Assembly: GCF_002752675.1 (NCBI RefSeq)
Contig: NZ_CP024608.1
Location: 1,612,001-1,676,000, forward strand
DNA from: Massilia violaceinigra
Lineage (GTDB): Bacteria; Pseudomonadota; Gammaproteobacteria; Burkholderiales; Burkholderiaceae_D
Direction: 5' to 3'
DNA length: 64,000 nt
Part shown: piece by piece, positions 26,187 to 34,290 of the stretch
How positions within the stretch are numbered: position 1 is the stretch's first letter
Layout: each line of letters begins with the position of its first letter
Translations under genes and position numbers: made by a program
Notes under the pieces: generated by a model
Seen by the model: only the letters and a program-made list of their open reading frames with translations
Database searches by the model: none
What the model was told of the DNA's origin: nothing

Positions 26187-27272
26187 ATGGCCGAACAAGA
26201 TGCCGACCTGTCGGAACAGGCAACGCCGCACAAGCTGGACGAGGCGCGCAAGAAGGGCTCGGTCGCCAAGAGCGCCGACTTCACCGCGACCATGATGCTG
26301 TGCGCGCTGGTGGTGACGGTGTACGGCAGCGGCTGGGATGCGCTGCGCCAGACCCTGCATCTGCAGCAGCGCATGCTCACGCGCGCCGGCCGGCTCGACT
26401 GGAGCGTGGATGGCATCGCCAACTGGACCGGGCAGATGCTGATCGAGATGCTGACCGTGCTCGGGCCGCTGTTCCTCACCCTGGCGGTGGTGGCGGTGGT
26501 GGCCAATCTGTTCCAGACCGGGCCGATCTTCAGTTTCCATCCCCTGATTCCGGACATGACGCGGATCAACCCGACGACCGGCTTCAAGCGCGTGTTTTCG
26601 ATGCGCACCCTGTTCGAAGCGGCCAAGAGCATCTTGAAGCTGCTGATCCTGGGCAGCGTGCTCTATACGCTGGTCAAGAATGCCATTCCCGGGCTGGTCG
26701 GGCTGACCCTGATGGAGCCGAAAGGCTATGCGCGCCTGCTCATTTCCCTGTCGGGCGGCTTGCTGGTGAAGATGGTGATGACCTTGCTGGTGATCGCGCT
26801 GCTCGACTTCATGTACACGCGCTGGGAGTTCAGCAAGCGCATGCGCATGAGCAAGCGCGACGTCAAGGATGAATCGAAGAACCGCGACGGCGACCCGCGC
26901 ATCCGCTCGCGCATCCGCGAGTTGCGCCAGGAAGTGCTCAAGCGCAGCAAGTCGATGGCCAAGGTGGCGTCGGCCGATGTGCTGATCACCAATCCGACCC
27001 ACCTGGCGGTGGCGCTGAGCTACAGCCATGGCAGTTCCGGCGCGCCCCAGGTTATCGCCAAGGGGGCGGGGGAAACGGCGCGCAAGATGCGCGAGCTGGC
27101 CGGCAGGCACCAGATCCCCATTGTGCAAAATAAATTATTGGCGCGGGCCTTGTTCCGCGAAGTCGACTACGACGGTTACGTGCCCGAAAAGCTGTATCCG
27201 CAAATCGCAAAAATCATGGTGTGGGTGTATTCAATGCGCGAAGTAAAGCGCGCTTCTCGAAGGATTGTGTAA
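26187..27272 (+). CDS. flhB: flagellar export switch protein FlhB
   Basis: 361 residues. The N-terminus QATPHKLDEARKKGSVAKS is typical. Four membrane helices lie at about 30-210. A charged linker (KRDVKDESKNRDGDPRIRSR) leads to the autocleavage motif NPTH at 269-272, intact. FlhB switches export specificity from rod/hook to later substrates, so an active site here implies a working switch even though no filament genes are present. It overlaps flhA by one base. Confidence 0.96.
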   Translation: MAEQDADLSEQATPHKLDEARKKGSVAKSADFTATMMLCALVVTVYGSGWDALRQTLHLQQRMLTRAGRLDWSVDGIANWTGQMLIEMLTVLGPLFLTLAVVAVVANLFQTGPIFSFHPLIPDMTRINPTTGFKRVFSMRTLFEAAKSILKLLILGSVLYTLVKNAIPGLVGLTLMEPKGYARLLISLSGGLLVKMVMTLLVIALLDFMYTRWEFSKRMRMSKRDVKDESKNRDGDPRIRSRIRELRQEVLKRSKSMAKVASADVLITNPTHLAVALSYSHGSSGAPQVIAKGAGETARKMRELAGRHQIPIVQNKLLARALFREVDYDGYVPEKLYPQIAKIMVWVYSMREVKRASRRIV

Positions 27273-29320
27273 TGTTGGCATTGCGTCGTATTTTCGGAGG
27301 GAATTCAGACCTCGTCCTGGCCTTGCTGGTGGTCGGCATTCTGACGGTCCTGTTCATTCCCATTCCCGCGGGCCTGCTCGACTTCCTGATCCTGGTCAAT
27401 GTCAGTTTCGCGATGCTGATCCTGCTGCTGACGTTTTACATCGGGCGCCCGGTGGAGTTTTCCACCTTTCCATCCCTGCTGCTCATCGCCACCCTGTTCC
27501 GGCTCTCCCTGAACGTGGCCGCAACGCGCCTGATCCTGACCGACGCCGATGCCGGTCGGGTGATCTCCGCGATCGGCTCGTACGTGGTCGGAGGCAATTA
27601 CGTGATCGGCATGATCGTGTTTCTGATCCTGGTGGTGGTGCAGTATGTGGTGGTCACCAGCGGCGCCCAGCGCGTGTCCGAAGTGGCGGCCCGCTTCACG
27701 CTCGACAGCATGCCCGGTCAGCAGATGAGCATCGATGCCGACCTGAACATGGGTTTCATCGACCAGGAAGAGGCCAAGCGGCGCCGCAAGATGCTGGAGA
27801 AGGAAACCGGCTTCTACGGCGCCATGGACGGTGCCAGTAAATTCGTCAAGGGCGACGCGATCGCCGGTATCGTGATCATGCTGATCAACATCATCGGCGG
27901 ACTGGTGATCGGCGTCATGCAGATGGGCATGCGCTGGGATGAAGCGCTCAAGACCTTTACCTTGCTGACGGTGGGCGACGGCATCGTGACCCAGGTTCCG
28001 GCGCTGGTGATCGCGGTCGGCACCGGCATCATCGTGACGCGCTCGGCGTCGGACGGCAACCTCAGCTCGGAAGTGCTGCGCCAGATGACGGCCTTTCCCA
28101 AGACCCTGTTCATCGTGGCCGGCGCGCTGGCGGTGCTGTTGTTCGTGCCGGGAATTCCATCGATTCCCGTGCTGGTGATTACCCTTGGCCTGTTCGGCGT
28201 GGCCATGCTGGTGCGCCGCAATGCCAAGTCGGCCGATGCCGGCGAGGCGAAGGATGAGAAGGACAAGGCCGGCGCCGGCGGCGAGCAGGATACCTATGAC
28301 TTGCTCAAGGTCGAGCCGGTCGAGGTCATGGTGGGAACCAACCTGGCGCCGCTGGTCAGCGGCGAGCAAACCCTGTTCATGGAGCGGATCGCCGCGATCC
28401 GCAAGCAATATGCGCTGGAATCGGGCATGGTGCTGCCGCGCGTGCGTTTCCGCGACATGCCCCAGCTCGGCGCCAACGCCTATGAACTGCACGTGTTCGG
28501 CGTGCTGGCCGGGCGTGGCGAGATCATGACCGACCGCACCTTGGCCATCCATGGCGGCGGCGAGGCGCGTCCGATCAAGGGCATCGAAACGCGCGAGCCG
28601 ACCTATGGCCTGCCCGCGATCTGGGTCGAGGATTCGGAAAAAGAGATGGCGCGCGCGGCGCGCTACACCCTGGTGGACGCCAGCACCGTGTTCATCACCC
28701 ACCTGAGCGAAGTGCTCAAGCAGCAGTCCGCGATGCTGCTCACGCGCACCGAAACGGACCGCTTGCTGCAGCGCATCCGCGATCAGCAGCCGGGTCTGGT
28801 CGAAGAGCTGGTGCCGACCATCCTGACGGTCAGCGACGTGCAAAAGATCCTGCAAAATCTGTTGAAGGAAAAAGTCTCGATTCGCAATCTGGAAGTGATC
28901 CTGGAAACCCTGGTCGACGTTGCGCGCAACAGCAAGGACTTGAGCTATCTGACCGAACTGGTGCGCCAGAAGCTGGGCCCGGCGATCTGCCAGGGGCTGC
29001 TGGGCGACCTGACGGCGCTCCATGTGCTCACGCTCGACCCGGCCATCGAGCAAGCGCTGATGCAAAGCGTGCGCGACGCCGATGCCGGCAGCACGATGGT
29101 GGTGGAACCGAAGTTTGCCGAACAGTTGCTGGGACGCCTGGCGACCCAGTCGGAACGCATGATGAAGGCCAGCATGCTGCCCGTGCTGTTGTGTTCACCT
29201 GACCTGCGCCGCCATATCCGCCTGCTGTGCGAACGCGTGGTGCCGCATATGCGCATCCTGTCGATGGCAGAAATTCCGAATTCGGTCAGCCTGAAGTCGT
29301 ACGCCACTGTCACTTTATAG
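27272..29320 (+). CDS. flhA: flagellar export apparatus protein FlhA
   Basis: 682 residues, standard length. The N-terminal half has about eight membrane helices and the FHIPEP family region (ARFTLDSMPGQQMSIDADLN, GFYGAMDGASKFVKGDAIAG). The C-terminal half is the cytoplasmic nonameric ring domain that receives chaperone-substrate complexes. The ATG at 27272 overlaps the flhB stop (TAATG); an in-frame start at 27221 would lie inside flhB. It is the last gene of the operon and its tail overlaps the convergent yidD-like gene by 11 bp. Confidence 0.96.
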   Translation: MLALRRIFGGNSDLVLALLVVGILTVLFIPIPAGLLDFLILVNVSFAMLILLLTFYIGRPVEFSTFPSLLLIATLFRLSLNVAATRLILTDADAGRVISAIGSYVVGGNYVIGMIVFLILVVVQYVVVTSGAQRVSEVAARFTLDSMPGQQMSIDADLNMGFIDQEEAKRRRKMLEKETGFYGAMDGASKFVKGDAIAGIVIMLINIIGGLVIGVMQMGMRWDEALKTFTLLTVGDGIVTQVPALVIAVGTGIIVTRSASDGNLSSEVLRQMTAFPKTLFIVAGALAVLLFVPGIPSIPVLVITLGLFGVAMLVRRNAKSADAGEAKDEKDKAGAGGEQDTYDLLKVEPVEVMVGTNLAPLVSGEQTLFMERIAAIRKQYALESGMVLPRVRFRDMPQLGANAYELHVFGVLAGRGEIMTDRTLAIHGGGEARPIKGIETREPTYGLPAIWVEDSEKEMARAARYTLVDASTVFITHLSEVLKQQSAMLLTRTETDRLLQRIRDQQPGLVEELVPTILTVSDVQKILQNLLKEKVSIRNLEVILETLVDVARNSKDLSYLTELVRQKLGPAICQGLLGDLTALHVLTLDPAIEQALMQSVRDADAGSTMVVEPKFAEQLLGRLATQSERMMKASMLPVLLCSPDLRRHIRLLCERVVPHMRILSMAEIPNSVSLKSYATVTL

Positions 29321-29849
29321 GCCGGCAAGCGTTCACGTGCGCGGATCGACCTGGTCGGACCGCTCGCGCCGCAGCTCGACGGGCGACCTGTGGGACTGCC
29401 CTGGCGTCTGGATCAGGAGCGCTCGTTATCCGGGTCCGACCGCGGCGGAATGTAGATGAGCTCTTCTTCCTGCCGGGTTCGCGGCGCCCCCTCAAACCGT
29501 CCCAGCAGTCTTTCGCATCGACGCAGTAGGACGCCGTATCGCACGCATCGCCAAGGGACGGGTCGCACGAACAGTCGCACTCGCCCGCTTGATTCGGCCT
29601 GGCCAGCAGACGTGGCGGGGCGGGCGGGACAGCTGTCCGGTAACGGCGGTACGCGACGCCGCATTTTTGCAGGCGGCCCTGGAGCACGCCGATGCCATCC
29701 CAAACGCCGTAACGGCGGATGGCCCGTGCACCGAGCGCTGAACAGCTGGCGTTGCCGGTGTAGGCGCAGTAGGCGCAGCGGAAACCCTTGTAGGGCGACA
29801 GATGGCGCTGGTAAAAGCCGATGGCCGATAGCGCGAGTGTTTTCATCAT
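29310..29849 (-). CDS. yidD: YidD-like protein with Cys-rich C-terminal extension
   Basis: 179 residues from the ATG at 29849. Residues 1-70 match the YidD/membrane protein insertion efficiency factor family (GFYQRHLSPYKGFRCAYCAY, ASCSALGARAIRRYG). This family is thought to assist YidC and Sec insertion at the inner membrane. Residues 85-125 are Cys-rich (GECDCSCDPSLGDACD, YCVDAKDCWDG), which ordinary 70-90 residue YidD lacks. The last 45 residues are basic and low in complexity. The start is chosen by family alignment; the ribosome site is weak. Convergent with flhA. Confidence 0.65.
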   Translation of the reverse strand: MMKTLALSAIGFYQRHLSPYKGFRCAYCAYTGNASCSALGARAIRRYGVWDGIGVLQGRLQKCGVAYRRYRTAVPPAPPRLLARPNQAGECDCSCDPSLGDACDTASYCVDAKDCWDGLRGRREPGRKKSSSTFRRGRTRITSAPDPDARAVPQVARRAAARAVRPGRSAHVNACRPIK

Positions 29850-30193
29850 GGTGTGCTTGTCACCGTCTCTTGCAACGGTGCCTGTTAGATTGCCAAGGAG
29901 AACATTTCGCACGAAGTATGGTCGGTGAACACTTCCAGAACAAGCAGGTATTTACGAGTCTTTCCTACCGTAAACTAGGAGAGACGTCCGTGTGCCGGAA
30001 CGCTCCGATGAACCTGTGCATGACGCACCAGATTCATGCGCCGATGGAAGCGCGGCACTTGGAAGAAAGCGGGCCGAGGCTGCCGGCGAGCGTGTCTGCA
30101 GGTAAGCGGAGTCGCTGTTGGTGGATGGTGCCGCAGCCGTGCGCGGTTACTGCATCTGAACGAAGGCAGACGGTGGAATGTGTATCTGCTCTG
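29850..30193. other. intergenic region without recognisable gene
   Basis: This stretch lies upstream of the yidD-like gene and downstream of the next minus-strand gene. A plus-strand AGGAGAGACGTCC before a GTG at 29990 looks like a ribosome site, but the protein it would start has no plausible composition. Nothing else is seen. Confidence 0.4.
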
Positions 30194-30421
30194 TCAATCC
30201 GGTGCCGCTGGCGGCGGTGGATTTTTACGGTCCCGCGTCAGGAATTTCTTCCATGCCGAGAGTTCGAAAAACATGCCGAGCAGCGCAAAACCGGCTGCGT
30301 ATTCCTTCGACGGCATGGCAAAGAACAGCACAGCGGCCAGCGCGAAGCAGACCGTTGCGGTGAAGTGGGGGTTTTTCATGATGGGCAGGCTCGCAAGCGT
30401 TATCGACTGCGGAGTATGCAC
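30194..30421 (-). CDS. small membrane protein
   Basis: 75 residues, or 61 if it starts at the internal ATG at 30379. A hydrophobic stretch (TVCFALAAVLFFAMP, then EYAAGFALLGMFFELSAW) suggests two short membrane helices. The tail is basic and Pro-rich (TRDRKNPPPPAAPD). No family was recognised. Coding is supported by the hydrophobic pattern and a clean frame rather than by homology. Neither start has a strong ribosome site. Confidence 0.5.
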   Translation of the reverse strand: MHTPQSITLASLPIMKNPHFTATVCFALAAVLFFAMPSKEYAAGFALLGMFFELSAWKKFLTRDRKNPPPPAAPD

Positions 30422-30447
30422 TGCAACCTAAGGCGCATCAAGCTTGC

Positions 30448-30867
30448 TCACTTGCGTGGAAACTCATCCTCCGAGCGCTCACGCCTGCGCAGCGGACGAT
30501 ACGTACGGTTGCGCCTGGCCGGCCACACGAAGGTGGCAAACATATACACCGAGAAGCACAGCAGCGGTCCCATCACGCCCAGCACGGCCGGGTCGGGATA
30601 CAGATACACCATGGTGCTGCCCGCAACGAGCTGAAACAGCACGATCACGGCCGCCAGCCTGCGCCGCCATGCCGAACGCTGGATACGCGAGCCGGCAATG
30701 GCGAAAAAAACATAGCCGGCCGCGAAGGCAAGAATACCCGCACCCATGAGCAGCAAGGTCGCGTCGCCCGCAAAAGGGTGCAGCTGCGCGGGTGGAAGCA
30801 AGGTAAATGAGGTGGCGAACAGTGCCGCCATGCCCACCAGAAAGGCGAGCACTTGTAAAAGTAACAT
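30448..30867 (-). CDS. four-helix membrane protein
   Basis: 139 residues from the ATG at 30867, chosen because CGGAGTCCAG lies just before it. An earlier in-frame ATG (30918) has no such site. Four membrane helices are visible: residues 1-20, 34-56, 70-92 and 100-122 (LLLMGAGILAFAAGYVFFAI, AVIVLFQLVAGSTMVYL). The C-terminus is Arg-rich. Function is unknown. It is divergent from the YaiI-like gene. Confidence 0.6.
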   Translation of the reverse strand: MLLLQVLAFLVGMAALFATSFTLLPPAQLHPFAGDATLLLMGAGILAFAAGYVFFAIAGSRIQRSAWRRRLAAVIVLFQLVAGSTMVYLYPDPAVLGVMGPLLCFSVYMFATFVWPARRNRTYRPLRRRERSEDEFPRK

Positions 30868-30917
30868 CTGGACTCCGCATGATGCAACGGACCCCATGAG
30901 CGTCCGGCAAAATTTCA

Positions 30918-30936
30918 CTCGGCAAAAATTGCCGAG
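30918..30936. repeat. operator-like inverted repeat
   Basis: CTCGGCAA, AAA, TTGCCGAG: a perfect 8-bp inverted repeat with a 3-base centre, in the spacer between a minus-strand membrane protein gene and the plus-strand yaiI-like gene. Its symmetry and position suggest a repressor-binding site. No regulator gene is adjacent. Confidence 0.45.
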
Positions 30937-30995
30937 TATTTATGAAACTTGTCGAAAGATAACACATGATGCCGTGACGCGCCAGCCGCTGGCGT

Positions 30996-31001
30996 TATAC
31001 T
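30996..31001 (+). promoter_or_regulatory. likely -10 box for yaiI-like gene
   Basis: TATACT, with a weak -35-like GTGACG 16 bases upstream. It would place transcription start about 34 bases before the ATG at 31042. Confidence 0.35.
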
Positions 31002-31041
31002 GCGCGCACACACCCGATAAACCGCCGAGAAAGAAGTGACG

Positions 31042-31500
31042 ATGATGCAAATCTGGGTCGATGCCGATGCCTGTCCGGTCGTCATCAAAGATATCCTGTA
31101 CCGCGTGGCCGAGCGCCTGCAACTGAACGTGACCTTGGTCGCCAACCAGCTGATGCGGGTGCCGCCGTCGCGCTTCGTGCGCGCGGTGCAGGTGCCGTCC
31201 GGCGCCGACGTGGCCGATGCCGAAATCGTGCGCCTGCTCGCTCCCGGCGACCTGGTGGTGACGGGCGACATTCCGCTGGCCGCCGATGTGCTGATCAAGG
31301 GCGGCTTCGCGCTCAATCCGCGCGGCGAGTTCTACACCGACGACAACATCGCCCAGATGCTCACGATGCGCAAATTCATGGATGAATTGCGCGGCAGCGG
31401 CGTCGACACCGGCGGGCCTGCGCCCTTCGGCCAGGCCGACCGCCAGAACTTCGCCAACCAGCTCGACCGTCACCTGGCCCGCCACGCCAAACGCCCCTGA
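31042..31500 (+). CDS. YaiI/YqxD family protein (DUF188)
   Basis: 152 residues, family length. The N-terminus [20 protein letters not shown] and the motifs [29 protein letters not shown] and [16 protein letters not shown] are hallmarks of the DUF188/YaiI family, a PIN-like fold of unknown role. ATG at 31042 or 31045 is preferred over GTG 31036 because the family begins M-Q-I-W-V-D. It is cytoplasmic and monocistronic. Confidence 0.88.
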   Translation: MMQIWVDADACPVVIKDILYRVAERLQLNVTLVANQLMRVPPSRFVRAVQVPSGADVADAEIVRLLAPGDLVVTGDIPLAADVLIKGGFALNPRGEFYTDDNIAQMLTMRKFMDELRGSGVDTGGPAPFGQADRQNFANQLDRHLARHAKRP

Positions 31501-31507
31501 ACCGGCG

Positions 31508-31513
31508 TACAAT
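31508..31513 (+). promoter_or_regulatory. likely -10 box for small-membrane/Lgt/radical SAM unit
   Basis: TACAAT lies just after the yaiI-like stop. Transcription from it would begin about 39 bases before the first gene at 31559. The -35 is weak. Confidence 0.3.
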
Positions 31514-31558
31514 GAGCGCTCGGCCTGACAAAAAACTAAGATTACTGCAAAGGTAAGC

Positions 31559-31786
31559 ATGACGCTCTTACGTATCCTTGGCCTGCTGTTCGCCGCGGTT
31601 GCCATGGTCGGTTTCGGCTTGTGCGGAGCGTTCGGCCTGATGATCGGTATCCAGCCCGGCGCTGAACTGGCCGACCGGTTCAACATCGGCTTTGTGCTTG
31701 GCCTTGCCGGTCTGGCCATTTGCGGCGGGCTCGCCTGGTTTCTTGGCAGCAAACTGCGTAAAGCGTTCGCATCGTCCCGCGAGTGA
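31559..31786 (+). CDS. small two-helix membrane protein (paralogue 1)
   Basis: 75 residues with two membrane helices: LRILGLLFAAVAMVGFGLCG and FVLGLAGLAICGGLAWFLG. The opening LRxLGLLxA..VMVGFG.CG is shared with the protein encoded at 31834, so the two are tandem paralogues. AAGGTAAGC precedes the ATG. They lead into the Lgt-like and radical SAM genes in the same direction. Function is unknown. Confidence 0.65.
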   Translation: MTLLRILGLLFAAVAMVGFGLCGAFGLMIGIQPGAELADRFNIGFVLGLAGLAICGGLAWFLGSKLRKAFASSRE

Positions 31787-31833
31787 GCAGCCGCTCGACA
31801 ACGTCGTGAACGGACCCGTTTCGTGAGGCACAT

Positions 31834-32061
31834 ATGATCATTCTGCGCACTCTTGGCCTGTTGCTTGCCTTTGCCGTCATGGTCGGTTTCGGCGCGTGTG
31901 GCTTGCTTGGGCTGGTGGTCGGCGCGAGCAAAGGATTTGAGCCAAGGATCATGGCATTAGCGCTGCTTGGCTTGGGAATTGCCGGCTGGATTGCGCAAAG
32001 GGTTAGCCGCGGGGTGAAAAGCCGTGGCGTGCCACCAAAGTCGACGCCGCCCCGGGAATGA
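31834..32061 (+). CDS. small two-helix membrane protein (paralogue 2)
   Basis: 75 residues: LRTLGLLLAFAVMVGFGACG and LLGLVVGASKG at the N-terminus, then a second helix IMALALLGLGIAGWIA and a basic Pro-rich tail. It has the same length and N-terminal pattern as the upstream protein. Its stop overlaps the start of the Lgt-like gene (ATGA), so it is very likely co-translated with it. Confidence 0.65.
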   Translation: MIILRTLGLLLAFAVMVGFGACGLLGLVVGASKGFEPRIMALALLGLGIAGWIAQRVSRGVKSRGVPPKSTPPRE

Positions 32062-32825
32062 TCGTCCCGTCCTTGTCCCCCAGCGCCGCCCATGTCGTTC
32101 ATCTGCTGTTCGAGTGGGCCGCCATCGCCATCGGCGTGCAGCTGTACCGGCGGCAGCGCGCGCGCAGCGGCGCCAGCGGCATTCTCAGCAACAGCGGCTA
32201 CGCCGTCGTGATCGGCTGTATCCTCGGCGCCGCCATCGGCAACAAGCTGGTGTTCTGGGTCGAGTATCCCCACCTGTGGGCCGCGCATGCGGGCAATGCG
32301 GCGGTCTGGATGTCGGGGCAGTCGATTGTCGGCGGCCTGCTGGGCGGCTTGCTGGGCGTGGAAATGGCCAAGAAATTGACCGGCCAGCGCCAGTCCACCG
32401 GCGACCAGTTCGTGCTGCCGCTGATGGCGGGAATCTCCCTCGGGCGCATCGGCTGTTTTCTGGCAGGCCTGAACGACGGCACCTACGGCACGGCGACCAC
32501 GCTGCCATGGGGCGTCGATTTCGGCGACGGCATCGATCGCCATCCCACCCAGCTGTACGACATTATCTTTGTGCTCGCGTGGGGCGGCCTCCTGCTGGCG
32601 CTGCGCGCGCGCTGGCACGACAAACCGGGCCTGATGTTCAAGCTGTTCTTGTCCGGCTACCTGGTCTGGCGCTTCGCCGTCGACGCCATCAAACCGCTGC
32701 GCTACGATTACGGCGCGGGGCTGGGCGGGGTGCAGCTGGTCTGCCTGACCGCGCTGCTCTGTTATCTTCCACTCCTCGCCAGGCAGCTTGGCGGGCCGGC
32801 ACCACTGAAAGCGATTGAACCATGA
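32058..32825 (+). CDS. Lgt-like prolipoprotein diacylglyceryl transferase homologue
   Basis: 255 residues with about six or seven membrane helices. The Lgt-type region lies at about 130-175: GRIGCFLAGLNDGTYG, then DRHPTQLYD, equivalent to the RHPSQLYE of Lgt. True Lgt moves diacylglycerol from phosphatidylglycerol to prolipoprotein Cys and has GRxGNF; here the Asn essential in E. coli Lgt is Cys (GRIGC). So this is probably a paralogue with another lipid-related job. It overlaps its neighbours on both sides by 4 bp, and the radical SAM gene follows. Confidence 0.75.
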   Translation: MIVPSLSPSAAHVVHLLFEWAAIAIGVQLYRRQRARSGASGILSNSGYAVVIGCILGAAIGNKLVFWVEYPHLWAAHAGNAAVWMSGQSIVGGLLGGLLGVEMAKKLTGQRQSTGDQFVLPLMAGISLGRIGCFLAGLNDGTYGTATTLPWGVDFGDGIDRHPTQLYDIIFVLAWGGLLLALRARWHDKPGLMFKLFLSGYLVWRFAVDAIKPLRYDYGAGLGGVQLVCLTALLCYLPLLARQLGGPAPLKAIEP

Positions 32826-34288
32826 GCCGGAAAATCCGTCCCTACCTGTTTTACGACACCACCACCTCGGTGTGTTCCACCTGCCTGCATCCGGTCGAGG
32901 CCAAGATCATCTTCAAGGGCAGCGATGTCTTCATGGACAAGTGGTGCAGCGCGCACGGCGCCGAACGCGTGCTGGTGAGCGACGATGTCGATTACTACCG
33001 CCTGTGCCGCGAAGTCTTCGTCAAGCATCCGGAGATGCCGCAGACCTTCAACACGCCGATGCAGTACGGCTGCCCTTACGATTGCGGCCTGTGTCCCGAC
33101 CACATGCAGCACTCCTGCCTGTCGATTGTGGAAATCACCGACAACTGCAATCTGAACTGCCCCGTGTGTTATGCCGAAAGCGGCACCCACCGCGAGCTGC
33201 ACAAGAGCTTCGAGGACGTCATCAAGATGCTCGACGCGGTGGTGGCCAACGAGGGCGAGGCGGACGTGATGCAGCTCTCGGGCGGCGAGCCGACCCTGCA
33301 TCCGCGCTTCTGGGACATTCTCGACGCGGCCAAGGCGCGCCCGATCAAGCACGTGATGGTCAACACCAACGGCATCGTGCTGGCGCAGGACCCGGCGTTC
33401 GCGCAGCGCCTGGCCACCTACGCGCCCGGGATCGAGGTGTACCTGCAGTTCGATTCCCTGCGCGGCGCGGTGCACAAGGCGCTGCGCGGCGCCGACCTGA
33501 CCCGCATCCGCGCGCAAGCGCTGGCCAACCTGAACGCGGCGGGCGTGTCGACCACGCTGGTGGTGACGCTGAAAAAGGGTTTGAACGACGACGAAATCGG
33601 CGCCATCATCGACTTTGCGCTGACCCAGCCCTGCGTGCGCGGCGTGACCCTGCAGCCGATCCAGGATGCCGGCCGGGTAGAGCAGTACGACCCGCGCGTG
33701 CACCGCCTGACGGTGTCCGAAGTGCGGCGCAAGATCGCCGAACAGACATCCTTGTTCACCTTGCAGGATATCGTTCCGGTGCCCTGCAATCCTGACACGC
33801 TGGCCATGGCGTATGCGCTCAAGACGGCCGACCAGGTGGTGCCGCTGACGCGCTACCTCGATCCGCAAACGCTGGTCGAAGGCAGCAGCAATACCATCGT
33901 GTTCGAGCGCGACGAGACGCTGAAAAAGAGCATGAAGGAGCACGTCTTCAAACTGTTCTCGACCAATCACTCTCCCGAGTCGCAGGCCAACTGTCTGTCC
34001 GAGTTGATGTGCTGCCTGCCGCTGATCGACGCGCCCGCGGGTCTGCGCTACGACAATGTCTTTCGGGTGCTGATCGTGCAGTTCATGGACGCGTATTCGC
34101 TCGACGTGCGCGCGCTGAAAAAATCATGCATCCATTTCGCGCTGCCGGACGGGAAGATGATCCCGTTCGAGAGCTACAACTTGCTCTACCGCGGCGGCGA
34201 GCAGCTGGCCGAGATCCGCGCCAGCATCGCGCAGCAGACCGCGCAGCGCAAAGGTTCGCGCGAGGTCATCCCGATCGGCGCGCAGTAG
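32822..34288 (+). CDS. Tes/MJ0619-like radical SAM enzyme
   Basis: 488 residues. The radical SAM cluster motif CNLNCPVC has Cys 109, 113 and 116, followed by SGGEPTLHP. Extra Cys groups at the N-terminus (VCSTCLHPVEAK, DKWCSAHGAE, YGCPYDCGLCPDHMQHSC) and the C-terminus (LMCCLP, SCIHFALPDGKMIPF) match the pattern of the MJ0619/tetraether-lipid-synthase (Tes) family, which carries additional iron-sulfur clusters and joins or modifies lipid chains. Overlap with the Lgt-like membrane gene supports a lipid substrate. The exact reaction is unknown. An ordinary PqqE-type role is less likely because of the N-terminal zinc/iron-like domain. Confidence 0.8.
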   Translation: MSRKIRPYLFYDTTTSVCSTCLHPVEAKIIFKGSDVFMDKWCSAHGAERVLVSDDVDYYRLCREVFVKHPEMPQTFNTPMQYGCPYDCGLCPDHMQHSCLSIVEITDNCNLNCPVCYAESGTHRELHKSFEDVIKMLDAVVANEGEADVMQLSGGEPTLHPRFWDILDAAKARPIKHVMVNTNGIVLAQDPAFAQRLATYAPGIEVYLQFDSLRGAVHKALRGADLTRIRAQALANLNAAGVSTTLVVTLKKGLNDDEIGAIIDFALTQPCVRGVTLQPIQDAGRVEQYDPRVHRLTVSEVRRKIAEQTSLFTLQDIVPVPCNPDTLAMAYALKTADQVVPLTRYLDPQTLVEGSSNTIVFERDETLKKSMKEHVFKLFSTNHSPESQANCLSELMCCLPLIDAPAGLRYDNVFRVLIVQFMDAYSLDVRALKKSCIHFALPDGKMIPFESYNLLYRGGEQLAEIRASIAQQTAQRKGSREVIPIGAQ

Positions 34289-34290
34289 GG

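Noticed and set aside
29456..30634. 392-codon plus-strand open frame across the yidD-like and small membrane protein genes
   Set aside because: Its composition is not protein-like and three minus-strand genes with better evidence lie under it.
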